64,000 nt of DNA, taken from JACJXW01 sp964418125. GTDB taxonomy: Bacteria; Bacteroidota; Bacteroidia; Chitinophagales; Saprospiraceae. Under the pieces are notes generated by a model that had not been told where the DNA came from, ran no database searches, and saw only the letters and a list, made by a program, of their open reading frames with translations. The stretch covers positions 1 through 64,000 of the forward strand of contig CAYQKY010000022.1 of the NCBI GenBank assembly GCA_964418125.1, written 5' to 3'. This document shows, in pieces, positions 42,574-51,474 of this stretch (positions are counted from its first letter, which is position 1; the number at the start of each line of letters is the position of its first letter). A program made the translations under genes and the position numbers.

Positions 42574-44556
42574 TTATGGCCGGGCAGCCCCTACCACGAA
42601 CCGTTTGGTGAGCGTTTCCTTTCCTTCAGCCTGAACGCTGAGGAAATACATGCCGGCCGGAAGCTGGCTGGTATTGAAGCGCTCGGTTTGAGCGCCGGCC
42701 CGGGCAACGCGCCGTTCCATCACCAGTTGGCCGAAGCTGTTGCGGATGCTGATCGTGGTGTTTTCTCTGCCCGTAAACCCTTCGAGCTGTACGTTAAGCT
42801 CATCTTGTACCGGGTTGGGGAAAAGGGTAATGTCCTCAAGGTTTTCCGCTGCTTCGGGCGTAAAAACGGTGGCGCCCTGCGGGCGGAAGGGGCTGGCGTT
42901 GCAGTTGTAGGTTAGTTCAAAAATGCCAGGTACTGTCGGATCAACCGTTTGGACGAGAACGTAATGCGTCCTGCCGAAGAAAGGAGTGAAGAACATTTCC
43001 GTCGTTCCGCCGCCACAGGCTTCCGAGTTATCAACGGCGCCCAGGCAGCGCAGGCGGCCGCAATCACCGTAATATACCGTGATCTTGGTATCGAAGTTGG
43101 CGGCGTCGCAGGTGCTCAGGCTCTGTATCCAGCCGCCGTCATCCGGATTAAAGACGTACCATACCCCGCCGGCGGCGTCGCCGGGGCTGCATCGGCGGAC
43201 ATTGTCCGGGAATGCGCCGATGGTGGAGCCGGAAATGGTCTCGCCGCAGGTGATGAGGGTAGCGACATCACAATTGTCATTGGGAATGGGCGGGGGGAGC
43301 ATGCCATCGATCGTGATGGTGTAATTTCCTGAGTTGCTGAGCCATCCGTCAATGTAGATGTAGTAGGTTGTGCCGGCTATGGAGTTCCAGGTCACTTCCG
43401 ACTGGTTGCCACAAAACTGGTCGTTGCCGTCGAGACAAGACAGGGCGCTGCAGCTGCCTTCATAAACTGCCAGCTGGGTATCGAAGTCGGTGCCGGAACA
43501 AAGCGAGGCGGTAATATCCAACCCGGTGCCGGTCACCGTATACCAGACGCCGCCGCTGCTGCCGTCGCCGGCGCCGCCGCAGGAGGGCGGGTTGTTATCC
43601 GTGGCAAGAGCGGTATTGCCGCTATCCGAATCGCCAATGCCCAGCATGATGGCGCTGGAGCAGTCGTCGTTGGCCAGCGGGACAAACTCATCAACACAGA
43701 TATTGAAAGGCCCCTGTCCGGCAGTAACGTCGCCCCATACGATCACGTAATAGGTATTTCCTGGCGTCAGCCCGCTGACCACTTCATTGTCCGGGCTGCC
43801 GTCGCACCATATTTCCGTACCACCGCAAGCATCAAAAATAGCTGCTTCGGGGTTGCCGCCTCCGGTGTCTTCCACCTGGATATTGATGCCGCCGGTAGCC
43901 GGGGCTACGAAGCTGTACCACAGGCCGGCATTATCACCGGCGCTATCGCATCCGAAGTCTCCATCCGGAGTGGCGTTTACCGTATTACCGGATACTGCGT
44001 TGGCGGGGCAGGCCCCTACGGTAAGAGGGGTTGCGCCGGAGCAGTCGTCATTACTTATCGGAGTGGCTTCTTCCACACAGATCTCGAATGGCCCCTGTCC
44101 GAAGGAAACATCTCCCCAGACGACGACCAGATAGGTGGCGCCAGGTGTTAAGCTGGATACTATTCTCGAGCCGGCACTGGTGGAGCAGGAGAGTTCAGTG
44201 CCACCGCAGGCGTCAAAAACGGCTGATTCCGGAGTCCCGGCGCCCAGGTCGGTTACGTTGAGCGTTACAGCGCCGGTGGCAGGGGCTACAAAACTGTACC
44301 ACAGGCCGGCGTTATCCCCGGCGCTGTCGCAGGAGAAATCGCCGTCCGGAGTGCCGTCCGAGGTGTTGCCGGCAACCGCATTGGCCGGGCAGGCGCCGAC
44401 CGTCAGAGCTGTTGCGTTGGCACAGTCATCATTGGCGGCCTGTGCCGTCAGTAAGGAGGCGCTTAATAAGGCCAGGGCAAATACGAATAATTGTTTGATC
44501 GAAGCAGTACAACAATGGCTCATCCAATGTTGTGTACGTTGGTAAGTGTACTTCAT
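42574..44556 (-). CDS. T9SS-exported surface protein with four repeats (paralog 3)
   Basis: 660 residues from the Met at 44556; a start at 44523 (MSHCCTASIKQLFVFALALL) would also give a signal peptide. The 44556 start keeps a leader spacing like the two paralogs. Four repeats of about 130 residues follow, each with ND(D/N)C, VGACPANAV or CGETISGS, DGDFSCDSAGDNAGLWYSF or VWYVF, and a Cys-flanked turn. The C-terminal LFPNPVQDELNVQLEGF...FVVGAARP is a T9SS sorting domain. Differences in repeat number between the three paralogs suggest repeat gain or loss. Confidence 0.84.
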   Translation of the reverse strand: MKYTYQRTQHWMSHCCTASIKQLFVFALALLSASLLTAQAANDDCANATALTVGACPANAVAGNTSDGTPDGDFSCDSAGDNAGLWYSFVAPATGAVTLNVTDLGAGTPESAVFDACGGTELSCSTSAGSRIVSSLTPGATYLVVVWGDVSFGQGPFEICVEEATPISNDDCSGATPLTVGACPANAVSGNTVNATPDGDFGCDSAGDNAGLWYSFVAPATGGINIQVEDTGGGNPEAAIFDACGGTEIWCDGSPDNEVVSGLTPGNTYYVIVWGDVTAGQGPFNICVDEFVPLANDDCSSAIMLGIGDSDSGNTALATDNNPPSCGGAGDGSSGGVWYTVTGTGLDITASLCSGTDFDTQLAVYEGSCSALSCLDGNDQFCGNQSEVTWNSIAGTTYYIYIDGWLSNSGNYTITIDGMLPPPIPNDNCDVATLITCGETISGSTIGAFPDNVRRCSPGDAAGGVWYVFNPDDGGWIQSLSTCDAANFDTKITVYYGDCGRLRCLGAVDNSEACGGGTTEMFFTPFFGRTHYVLVQTVDPTVPGIFELTYNCNASPFRPQGATVFTPEAAENLEDITLFPNPVQDELNVQLEGFTGRENTTISIRNSFGQLVMERRVARAGAQTERFNTSQLPAGMYFLSVQAEGKETLTKRFVVGAARP

Positions 44557-44897
44557 TTTTCTGAATTTGGTTTTAATGTTCAAAAAATATTTCAAATGAA
44601 AAATGGCTCATCCATACGGGAATGAGACATTGGGAGGCATCAGTTTTTAATGAGAGTCGCCAGAGATATTATGATCTGCGAGGAATAAATAGGGGGGCTT
44701 GTCATTTGTGCTAATATACACAAAAATAGTTTCTATACAAAATAAATACCATGTCAGTTACATGGCCCTTTTGAAAGGGTTGAGAGGGGAAAACTTTAGC
44801 AGGGAGAGTTTTTTTTGTATACAGTGCCTGTATCCGAAGTGAAAAAAATGCACCGCCCCGGATTCATTCTTTCGCTCATCCATTCATTCATTCCCCC
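44557..44897. other. Gap between OmpA gene end and paralog 3 start
   Basis: The part next to 44556 should carry the paralog 3 promoter. At 44867-44893 the words CATTCATT and CTCATC repeat next to the OmpA gene stop codon, another simple repeat at a gene end. No gene is seen. Confidence 0.4.
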
Positions 44898-45785
44898 TCA
44901 CTCCTCCAGTCTCCGGCGCAGGTCCCGGATCAGCCGTTCGCGGCTGAGGAAGACGCGGATCTCGATGCGTTCGTTCTGCGCCCTGCCTTCGGGAGTGGCG
45001 TTGGAAGCGCGGGGTTCGAACTCTCCTTTGCCGGCGGCCATCACCCGGCTGGTACTCAGTTCGTACTTCTTGGTCATGAGTTGCACGATGGTGGCGGCCT
45101 GCAGTGCGCTGAACTCCCATTTGTCGTCGATGCTGTTTCTGCGCAGGGGGCTGTTGTCAGTATGGCCGATGACCATTACGTCGAGGGTTGGATAATTGCT
45201 CAGTACCTGGCTTACTTTTTCGATGGCCTCCCGCCCGGCGGAGTGGGTCTTGTTGGTGCTGCCGGAATAGAACAGGAAATTGAGCTTCAGGGCAAGGGAT
45301 AGCTGCCCGTTGGCCACTTCCAGGGTATAAAGGCTGGAGTCCAGGCTTTGAAGGGTATCGCGGAGGGCACGTTCCAGTTCCCGCATGGCCTGGTCGCGTT
45401 GGTTGAGGGTGGCGATGAGGGCGTCGATCTTCTCCTGTTTGGCGGCGATGACGGCATCCTTTTGCTGGAGGCGGCCATCGAGAGATTCTACGCGGTTGGC
45501 CGATTCGTTCTGCAGCCGTTCGATCTCGTCGTCGAGCTCTATGATGCGGTTGAGCAGTTTGTCCTGGCTGGCAAGCAGTGCCTGGTTCTCTCCTTTGCGT
45601 TCGGCCACGTCGAGGTCCAGCTGATGAATGCGGTTGTTGGCCATATCGATGCGGTTTTCCAGGCTGTCGATGTGGTGTTCGTAGAGGGACGTTATTTCAA
45701 GGTGTTTCTTCTTCGATAAACAGGAGGAAAGGGAAAGGGGGATGAAGAGGAAGAGTATAATGTGATAGAGTAAGTGTTTCATCAT
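44898..45785 (-). CDS. OmpA-family lipoprotein with coiled coil
   Basis: 295 residues. The lipobox is SLSSC (Cys22). A long coiled coil covers about 30-160 (DSLENRIDMANNRIHQLDLD, ELDDEIERLQNESANRVESL). The C-terminal OmpA-like domain includes LNFLFYSGSTNKTHSAG, VMVIGHTDNSPL and RVMAAGKGEFEPRASN, which match the peptidoglycan-binding fold. It probably tethers the outer membrane to the cell wall over a long reach. The neighbouring coiled-coil membrane protein lies about 110 bp upstream on the same strand, so the two may be partners. Confidence 0.88.
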   Translation of the reverse strand: MMKHLLYHIILFLFIPLSLSSCLSKKKHLEITSLYEHHIDSLENRIDMANNRIHQLDLDVAERKGENQALLASQDKLLNRIIELDDEIERLQNESANRVESLDGRLQQKDAVIAAKQEKIDALIATLNQRDQAMRELERALRDTLQSLDSSLYTLEVANGQLSLALKLNFLFYSGSTNKTHSAGREAIEKVSQVLSNYPTLDVMVIGHTDNSPLRRNSIDDKWEFSALQAATIVQLMTKKYELSTSRVMAAGKGEFEPRASNATPEGRAQNERIEIRVFLSRERLIRDLRRRLEE

Positions 45786-45802
45786 AGGTGTTTGTTTTGG
45801 AA

Positions 45803-45866
45803 GATGGGGAGAGGGGGAGATGGGGGGATGGGGCGCAGCGTCTCCCTGTCACCCCCTCTCCCCATC
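45803..45866. repeat. Gene-end microrepeat hairpin (GGGGAGAT words)
   Basis: GATGGGGAGAGGGGG (45803-45817) pairs perfectly with CCCCCTCTCCCCATC (45852-45866). GGGGAGAT and TCTCCC words continue on both sides. It lies about 28 bp past the stop codon of the coiled-coil protein gene. Confidence 0.7.
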
Positions 45867-45893
45867 ACTTCATCATTCCCTCTCCTCGTCTCC

Positions 45894-46805
45894 TTACCTC
45901 AGCCTCAGGCTGGAAGCGCCCAGCAGGCCGATATCGGAATAGATGGCTACGCGGTAGTAGCCGGCATCGAGCTTGTCTTCCAGGTCATAGACCATAGACA
46001 GGCGTTGGTTTTCGGTGATGTCTACATCTTTCGCCTTGACGGCGATGATGTCCATTTTCTGGTTGTTGACCACCGTCTGTGCCTTTATCGGGTTGGTGGC
46101 CGGGACGGGGGTGCCTTTATCATCGGTAATGACCAGGTAGAGGGTGCGCAGGCCCTGGTATTCCGGCGGTACGTTGGTCAGGTCGAAGCTGGTGCGGATG
46201 GTACGCACGCGGCGTGCTTTGCTGGTGACCTTTTCGTTCTTCTGTTCGAGGTCAACCTGGAAGGCCGTGGCCTTGAAGTTGGCCAGCGTCAGGCGCTCCA
46301 CTTCTTCCTGGATGGCCTGGTTGAGGTTGGCCAGCGCCTGGTTCTCGTCGCGGGCGGCGCCGAGGTCGGCTTCCAGAATGCCCATAGCCTGCCGCAGAGA
46401 ATCGTTTTCAGCCTGTACGGCGTAGATGTTGCCCTGGAGCTCTGATTTGAGCGCCAGAAGCTCCTGGATCTGTGCTTTCAGGCTGTTGATCTCAGAAGAG
46501 CTCTTAGCTTTGACGTTGCGCAGAGCCACTTCCTGCTTACTGATCGTTTCCTGGGCCTGGGCCAGGGTTCCCTGTAATTGTTCATTCTGCTCCGCCAGCA
46601 TGGAGAATTCCTGCTGAAGGCTGTCTACCTCCTGCAACAGGTCGGTCCGCAGCTCTTCGAGGTCTTCGACGGTCCCCGTCAGTTCCGTGTTCTGAGTTTC
46701 CAGCGCTTTGCGCTTGCTGTTCTGGCTGAAACCCCAGATGGCAGCTACGATCAGGAGAACTCCCAAAATGGCGGCTAAAATGATTAAGCCTTGTCTTGCT
46801 TTCAT
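45894..46805 (-). CDS. Membrane-anchored coiled-coil protein
   Basis: 303 residues. One N-terminal membrane helix (GLIILAAILGVLLIVAAIWGF) is followed by a coiled coil across about 30-190 (LETQNTELTGTVEDLEELRT, LNQAIQEEVERLTL). A C-terminal beta-rich domain (RTIRTSFDLTNVPPEYQGLR, KMDIIAVKAKDVDITENQRL, GYYRVAIYSDIGLLGASSL) completes it. No enzyme signature is present. The architecture suggests an inner-membrane protein spanning the periplasm, possibly partnered with the OmpA lipoprotein downstream. Confidence 0.75.
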   Translation of the reverse strand: MKARQGLIILAAILGVLLIVAAIWGFSQNSKRKALETQNTELTGTVEDLEELRTDLLQEVDSLQQEFSMLAEQNEQLQGTLAQAQETISKQEVALRNVKAKSSSEINSLKAQIQELLALKSELQGNIYAVQAENDSLRQAMGILEADLGAARDENQALANLNQAIQEEVERLTLANFKATAFQVDLEQKNEKVTSKARRVRTIRTSFDLTNVPPEYQGLRTLYLVITDDKGTPVPATNPIKAQTVVNNQKMDIIAVKAKDVDITENQRLSMVYDLEDKLDAGYYRVAIYSDIGLLGASSLRLR

Positions 46806-47156
46806 GTTAGTAAGAATTTTGTGTGTGTTGGTCCTTTAACTAAAGCCATACGTAGACGATGACTTCTGAAAAGGTAACGCTCCTGACAGTTGTAATTGTT
46901 ATGTAAAAGGCTGAAAATATTGAAAAAACTTAGGAGGAAGGTATGCTTCTGTGGTTTCATCGCCCCATCAAGCCATGAAACATTGAATCCATGAGTGCGC
47001 TCTGGAAAGGTCCAATGGAGCGATGGAGTAATGCAAAAGCCATATGCATATTTTCCTGGCAAGCAGGGCGCCATACATCACCCCATTATTTAACAATTCC
47101 AAGACTCCTGTCCTGGAGGACTTTCCGGCCTCATCCATATGCCCATCCCCCGCCTT
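46806..47156. other. Intergenic region between deiminase and coiled-coil genes
   Basis: About 350 bp. It holds imperfect inverted words (CCATGAAACATTGAATCCATGA near 46973, ATGGAGCGATGGAG near 47016). The coiled-coil gene promoter probably lies near 46810-46900. No gene is convincing here. Confidence 0.35.
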
Positions 47157-49949
47157 CTACTTCCCAACCACTACCATCCGGCTTCCCCCGGCGAATTCAC
47201 TGGAAACGGAAAGCTGATAGACGCCAGCCGGCAGATGGCCGACAGGCACTTGCATCAGGGAAGAACCTTCGGGAACGCTGATTCTGGAGGAATGGGCCCC
47301 CTTCCCGAGGGAGTTGGACAGCTGAATGCCAATCACTGCCGGCTGAGGGCTGCTGAACCTGATATTCAGGTGGCCTGCGGCCGGGTTCGGGAACACTTCA
47401 AACTGGATGCCCGTACGGCCGGAAAGGGCCGTGGCCTCACTCGTTTGCGCTGTCCTTATGTGGACAGTGGGCGAAAGTGCGCCGGCGCCGTCGTCATCCA
47501 CTGCCCGGGCCTGCAGGGTATAACTCCCGTAAGCCGGGAAGCCGTAATCGAGGGTGAACGGGGGGAAAGGCGCTGCACCTATGGAGTCGGCATTGATGAA
47601 AAAATCGACCCTTCGGACAATGCCATCGCTGTCCGCCGCCGCTACGTGGAGCTCGAGTTCTGGCAGGGCGCCAGTGAAAACGGCGCCGTCAGCCGGAGCG
47701 GTGATGGAGATGGACGGGGGCTGGTTGGCCAGTTCAGGCGCTGCGACGTCGACATTGTCGATATAGACCAGGTTGCCATAACCGCCGACATTTTCAAATT
47801 CCAGAACCACCGATTGGCCGGCAAATGCCTCCAGCGGGATCGTTTCCTGCCTCCATAAGCTGCATTCCGAAGGGATAAAAGCCTCAGCGGTAGCGGGCGC
47901 CGTGGCCAGCGCATCGCCGAAAGCTTCGTACAGGAGGGCCTCCTGCCCGTCGCAGGTGATAGCGCGTACCCGCAGCCCGTCGGAATGCTCCTCGTCATAA
48001 GGGGCATAGGCTATGTCGAAATGCAGTTCGGGGCTGCTGAGGCCTGCCAGGTTAAAGCGAGCGCGAAAATAATCACTGGTATTGCGGGTGTCGCTGTTGT
48101 AATTGTCCATAACAAAAGCATTGCGGTAGCAGAATGCTTCGGTACTGGCGGACCAGCCGGCGACATCGTCGTCGGGGTTGTCCGCCCGCCAGGTATTGCC
48201 ACTCAGCACTTCGTTGAATGTTTCAAAGTAAGGGCTGATGCCTTCGTCCACCATAACGATGCCTTCGAGGGTAAGGGTATCGAAAGAGAGGCCGTTGCTG
48301 ATGATGAGGGTGGCGTTGTAGCTTCCCGCCTGGGGATAAGTAATTACCGGGTTTTGTTCGGTTGAAACAGCCGGTTGGCCACCGGGAAAGATCCATTGCC
48401 AACTGCCGGCATTGCCGGACGATTGGTCCAGGAACTGCACCTGCTCTCCGGGGCAGATCTCCGTCAGGGTAGTGGTAAAGGCCGGTGAGAGGGCGTCGAT
48501 GCGGAACCGGAAATAGCCTTCCGGGGCCACCAGGGGGCGCACCTGCTCTTTGCCGGAATTGGCCATAGCGTGGATGTAATATTGAACCTCCACGTCATCT
48601 TGCTGGGCGGGGATAGCCGCTGTCCAGATACTTTCCGGGCCGCCCTCAGGGGCCATGGACACAGCCGTGTAGGCGGTTTCCGGTGCGATGCGATAGTACA
48701 GCGTGGCTTCGGCAATCCCGCTGCGGTGTTTTATCAAAGCCCGCACCGGGTAATCGTTTTCGGTATCATCGGTATCCCGGAGGCGTGCGTGGGCGATCCA
48801 CAGCGGCTCGTTCACGCCGATGAGCTTGGTGATGCAGTGGATGGCCCCGAAGGCGGGGATGATGTCGTTGCAGTCGATGCCCACCACATTGTATCCGGGC
48901 AGGGCCTCCCGGTAGATGCGCAGGGCGGTGGTGTCGTAGCGCTCTTCATAGGTAGGCACCAGTATGGCCCCGTTGACGAAAATGGAATTGGTGTACGTCC
49001 GGTAGTCTCCGTTGTTGTCCGGATAGCGGCCCTGTCCATCCGGCGGCATGGGGATGCGGATGACGCGGTAAGGATTGCCGAAAGCGGTGGGCACTTCATT
49101 GACCAGGTATTCGATGTTCTCCTCGATCTGCGGCCCGTCGGCCACTCCTTCCGGATATTCTCCGATGATGACGGTTTCCTCATCGATGAAGCGCATGTGC
49201 ATGTCGATGTGGTGGATAAGGTCATAGGGCAGGTTGGGGAACTTGATGTAGCGGCTGGCGCCCAGGTAGGCCTGGGCAATGGCGTCGATCTCGGCCTCTG
49301 TCTTGCCGGGGTTTTCCTCCAGGACGAGCTCAGAGGAGAAGTTGGTGCCCATCCCGTCTCGAAGGTTGTTGCCGCCGGTATGTATCCAGTCGTAGGGAGC
49401 AACCGTCGCTTCGTAGATGGGGAGGTTGAAGTGGTTGGCCAGTACGGTGGGGATGAGGTCGTCCTGCGGGCGCCAGGGGCGGTTGTAGATCCAGTCGACG
49501 ATCATCAGGCTGTCCACATCGTTGTGGTAGACCGACCAGGGGCCGTAATCACGGATCCAGACGGAATTGTAGGGGGCGGTGATGATCTCCACATTGTCCA
49601 GCGGCACGCCGGCGCTCTGCAGCTGATTGGAAACGGAACTGGCATTGGATGCTATGACGATCACGGTGCACTCCGGCGCGCTGTGCCGCACGATCTCGAT
49701 CAGGATCTCAGCGTACTGCTGCGTCCAGCTGATGGCAATGGCCTGTATCTCCTCCCATTCGGCCATGGTGCGCACCGGGGCGGGGGGCGGCTCGGGGGTA
49801 ATGAGCGGCGTCAGGGCCTGCAGGGAGTCGATGAAGGCCTGCATCTCCTCGGCCTCGGCCCGGGTGGGGTAGTGGGGGAGGGGCTCCCGCTGGGCCAGGG
49901 CCGTCCAGGAGTAAATGCCGAGGAGGAGGGAGAGTAACCACTTTCTCAT
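47157..49949 (-). CDS. T9SS-exported peptidylarginine/agmatine deiminase-family protein
   Basis: 930 residues with a signal peptide (LLSLLLGIYSWTALAQ). Residues 55-395 are an agmatine-deiminase-family domain. Likely active-site residues are Asp134 (WIRDYGPW), His247 and Asp249 (HHIDMH), Asn321 (YTNSIF) and Cys372 (AIHCIT), with HTGGN at 190-194. The order and His-x-Asp spacing match Porphyromonas PPAD, a T9SS-exported peptidylarginine deiminase. A PKD-like domain, a jelly-roll-like domain, an Ig-like domain near 760-845 and a T9SS sorting domain (VFPNPAAGHLNIRF...) follow. Whether it acts on protein arginine or free agmatine is undecided; export favours protein or peptide substrates. Confidence 0.85.
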   Translation of the reverse strand: MRKWLLSLLLGIYSWTALAQREPLPHYPTRAEAEEMQAFIDSLQALTPLITPEPPPAPVRTMAEWEEIQAIAISWTQQYAEILIEIVRHSAPECTVIVIASNASSVSNQLQSAGVPLDNVEIITAPYNSVWIRDYGPWSVYHNDVDSLMIVDWIYNRPWRPQDDLIPTVLANHFNLPIYEATVAPYDWIHTGGNNLRDGMGTNFSSELVLEENPGKTEAEIDAIAQAYLGASRYIKFPNLPYDLIHHIDMHMRFIDEETVIIGEYPEGVADGPQIEENIEYLVNEVPTAFGNPYRVIRIPMPPDGQGRYPDNNGDYRTYTNSIFVNGAILVPTYEERYDTTALRIYREALPGYNVVGIDCNDIIPAFGAIHCITKLIGVNEPLWIAHARLRDTDDTENDYPVRALIKHRSGIAEATLYYRIAPETAYTAVSMAPEGGPESIWTAAIPAQQDDVEVQYYIHAMANSGKEQVRPLVAPEGYFRFRIDALSPAFTTTLTEICPGEQVQFLDQSSGNAGSWQWIFPGGQPAVSTEQNPVITYPQAGSYNATLIISNGLSFDTLTLEGIVMVDEGISPYFETFNEVLSGNTWRADNPDDDVAGWSASTEAFCYRNAFVMDNYNSDTRNTSDYFRARFNLAGLSSPELHFDIAYAPYDEEHSDGLRVRAITCDGQEALLYEAFGDALATAPATAEAFIPSECSLWRQETIPLEAFAGQSVVLEFENVGGYGNLVYIDNVDVAAPELANQPPSISITAPADGAVFTGALPELELHVAAADSDGIVRRVDFFINADSIGAAPFPPFTLDYGFPAYGSYTLQARAVDDDGAGALSPTVHIRTAQTSEATALSGRTGIQFEVFPNPAAGHLNIRFSSPQPAVIGIQLSNSLGKGAHSSRISVPEGSSLMQVPVGHLPAGVYQLSVSSEFAGGSRMVVVGK

Positions 49950-50125
49950 AAGGTGGAATTTAGTGCTCGTATTTTTTCGGAGCCTAAATATAGGGGGATG
50001 TAGGGATTTATCTTCGCGCAGGCCGGAGTAATTGAGGAGATTGTCGAGATGGCGGTTGGCAGATGCAGGAAGTGATTATTGGCTGCTCTGTAGGAAGCCG
50101 TTATATTTATAACGATTGCAAAAAT

Positions 50126-50177
50126 AATCATTACTTTTATAATCGTTATTTAAATAATGATTATAAAAGTAATGATT
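50126..50177. terminator. Perfect 19-bp AT-rich hairpin
   Basis: AATCATTACTTTTATAATC (50126-50144) pairs perfectly with 50159-50177, with a 14-nt AT loop. It lies between the M20 peptidase gene end and the deiminase start. It may be a terminator or an AT-rich binding site. Confidence 0.6.
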
Positions 50178-50244
50178 GTGGCCGTCTTATAAAGCGGCTC
50201 GCCAACAACCAATAACCAACAACTGTAGCGGGCCCGCAACGAGA

Positions 50245-51405
50245 TCAATAACTCTTCAACGCCACCCTGCACAATATCTCCGCCAGCTCAACCACCGAAT
50301 CCAGCTCCACCCATTCCACTTCCTCATGAATACCCCCTCCTTTAGGCCCCAGGATGACGGTTTCCATCCCGGCTTCCCCGAAGATAGCGGAATCTTCCCA
50401 CCAGGTATGGCCGATGAAGGTTGGTTGAAAATCCTTTACCGCCGCGCCGGCCCGAAGGACTTCCTGCACGATGCGGGCCGAAGGGGCCACCTCGTAGGGA
50501 TTGTGCCACAGTACTGTTTCTATCGTTGCCTTAAGATCCGGTTCTTTTTCGGCCAGCTTGTCCATCATCTGCTGCAGTTCCGCCACCACGGCTTCCTCCG
50601 ATTCGCCGGGCAGAGTTCGCCGTTCCACCATGATCCGGCATTCGCCGGAGTAGATGAAGAGGCTGCGGCCGCCTTCTACCAGCGGTACGTGCAGGGATGC
50701 CTGCCCGCACAGCGGGTGTGTTTTCCGGGCGCTGAGTTCCCTGGCAAACGCATGCAACTCCGCCAGCAGGAGCCCCATGTGCATGTTGGCGTCGATCCCC
50801 AGGTGGTGGTTGCCGCCGTGGGCCGTCCTGCCGCGGGTGGTGATCCGGAACACCCCGAAACCGCGGTGGGCCAGGCAGGGGTGCAGGCCGGTCGGCTCCG
50901 TCACGATAGCGGCATCCGTTTTGTACTTTTTGGCAACGGCCCGCGCTCCTATGCTTGCATATTCTTCATCGGCGACGAAGGAAAGCACCAGATCCCCCTG
51001 CAGTTCGGCTTCCCGCTCTTCAATGGCCCGGGCGGCGCCCAGAATGGCGGCGATGCTGCCCTTCATGTCGTAAGCGCCCCGGCCGTACAGCCTGCCGTCC
51101 TTTATTTCCGCCGAGAACGGCTGTTCCATGCCGGCCACGCCCACCGTGTCCATGTGGGCGTTCAGCATCAGGGAGGGGCCGCCGCCGCGCCCTTTCAGGA
51201 AGCCGGTGACGTTTACCCTGCCGGGCGCCAGTTCCTCCACCGCCGCTTCGATATCCAGCGACCGGAGCAGGCGGTAGATGAAGTTGCCGATCTCTGCCTC
51301 GCCGCCGCCGCCCGCTTCCAGGGAGGGGTTCACCGAATTGATCTGCACCAGTTGCCGGAGGGTGTCGATGGTGAAATTTCTGTCGATCATAATATGTTTT
51401 TTCAA
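50245..51405 (-). CDS. M20 family metallopeptidase (ArgE/DapE-like deacylase)
   Basis: 386 residues; a start at Met6 (51390) is equally possible. M20 signatures are NAHMDTVGV with the first zinc histidine, GRGAYDMKGSIAA with the bridging aspartate, FVADEEYASIGARA with the catalytic glutamate pair, and the final His near FIGHTWWEDSAIF. A dimerisation-domain segment sits around 180-290. The reaction is hydrolysis of an N-acyl amino acid or dipeptide; the substrate cannot be read. It lies about 70 bp after a trans-sulfuration enzyme gene on the same strand, suggesting amino-acid scavenging. Confidence 0.88.
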   Translation of the reverse strand: MKKHIMIDRNFTIDTLRQLVQINSVNPSLEAGGGGEAEIGNFIYRLLRSLDIEAAVEELAPGRVNVTGFLKGRGGGPSLMLNAHMDTVGVAGMEQPFSAEIKDGRLYGRGAYDMKGSIAAILGAARAIEEREAELQGDLVLSFVADEEYASIGARAVAKKYKTDAAIVTEPTGLHPCLAHRGFGVFRITTRGRTAHGGNHHLGIDANMHMGLLLAELHAFARELSARKTHPLCGQASLHVPLVEGGRSLFIYSGECRIMVERRTLPGESEEAVVAELQQMMDKLAEKEPDLKATIETVLWHNPYEVAPSARIVQEVLRAGAAVKDFQPTFIGHTWWEDSAIFGEAGMETVILGPKGGGIHEEVEWVELDSVVELAEILCRVALKSY

Positions 51406-51474
51406 ATAATCCGGGGTGTGCGTCTGGGTTACGTCTTCGAGCCAAATGAATTTGGCGATCCGGGGTGTGCGTTC

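Noticed and set aside
46802..47074. Small minus-strand gene of 90 codons upstream of the coiled-coil gene
   Set aside because: Overlaps the coiled-coil gene start and a repeat-rich gap; no recognisable composition or domain.
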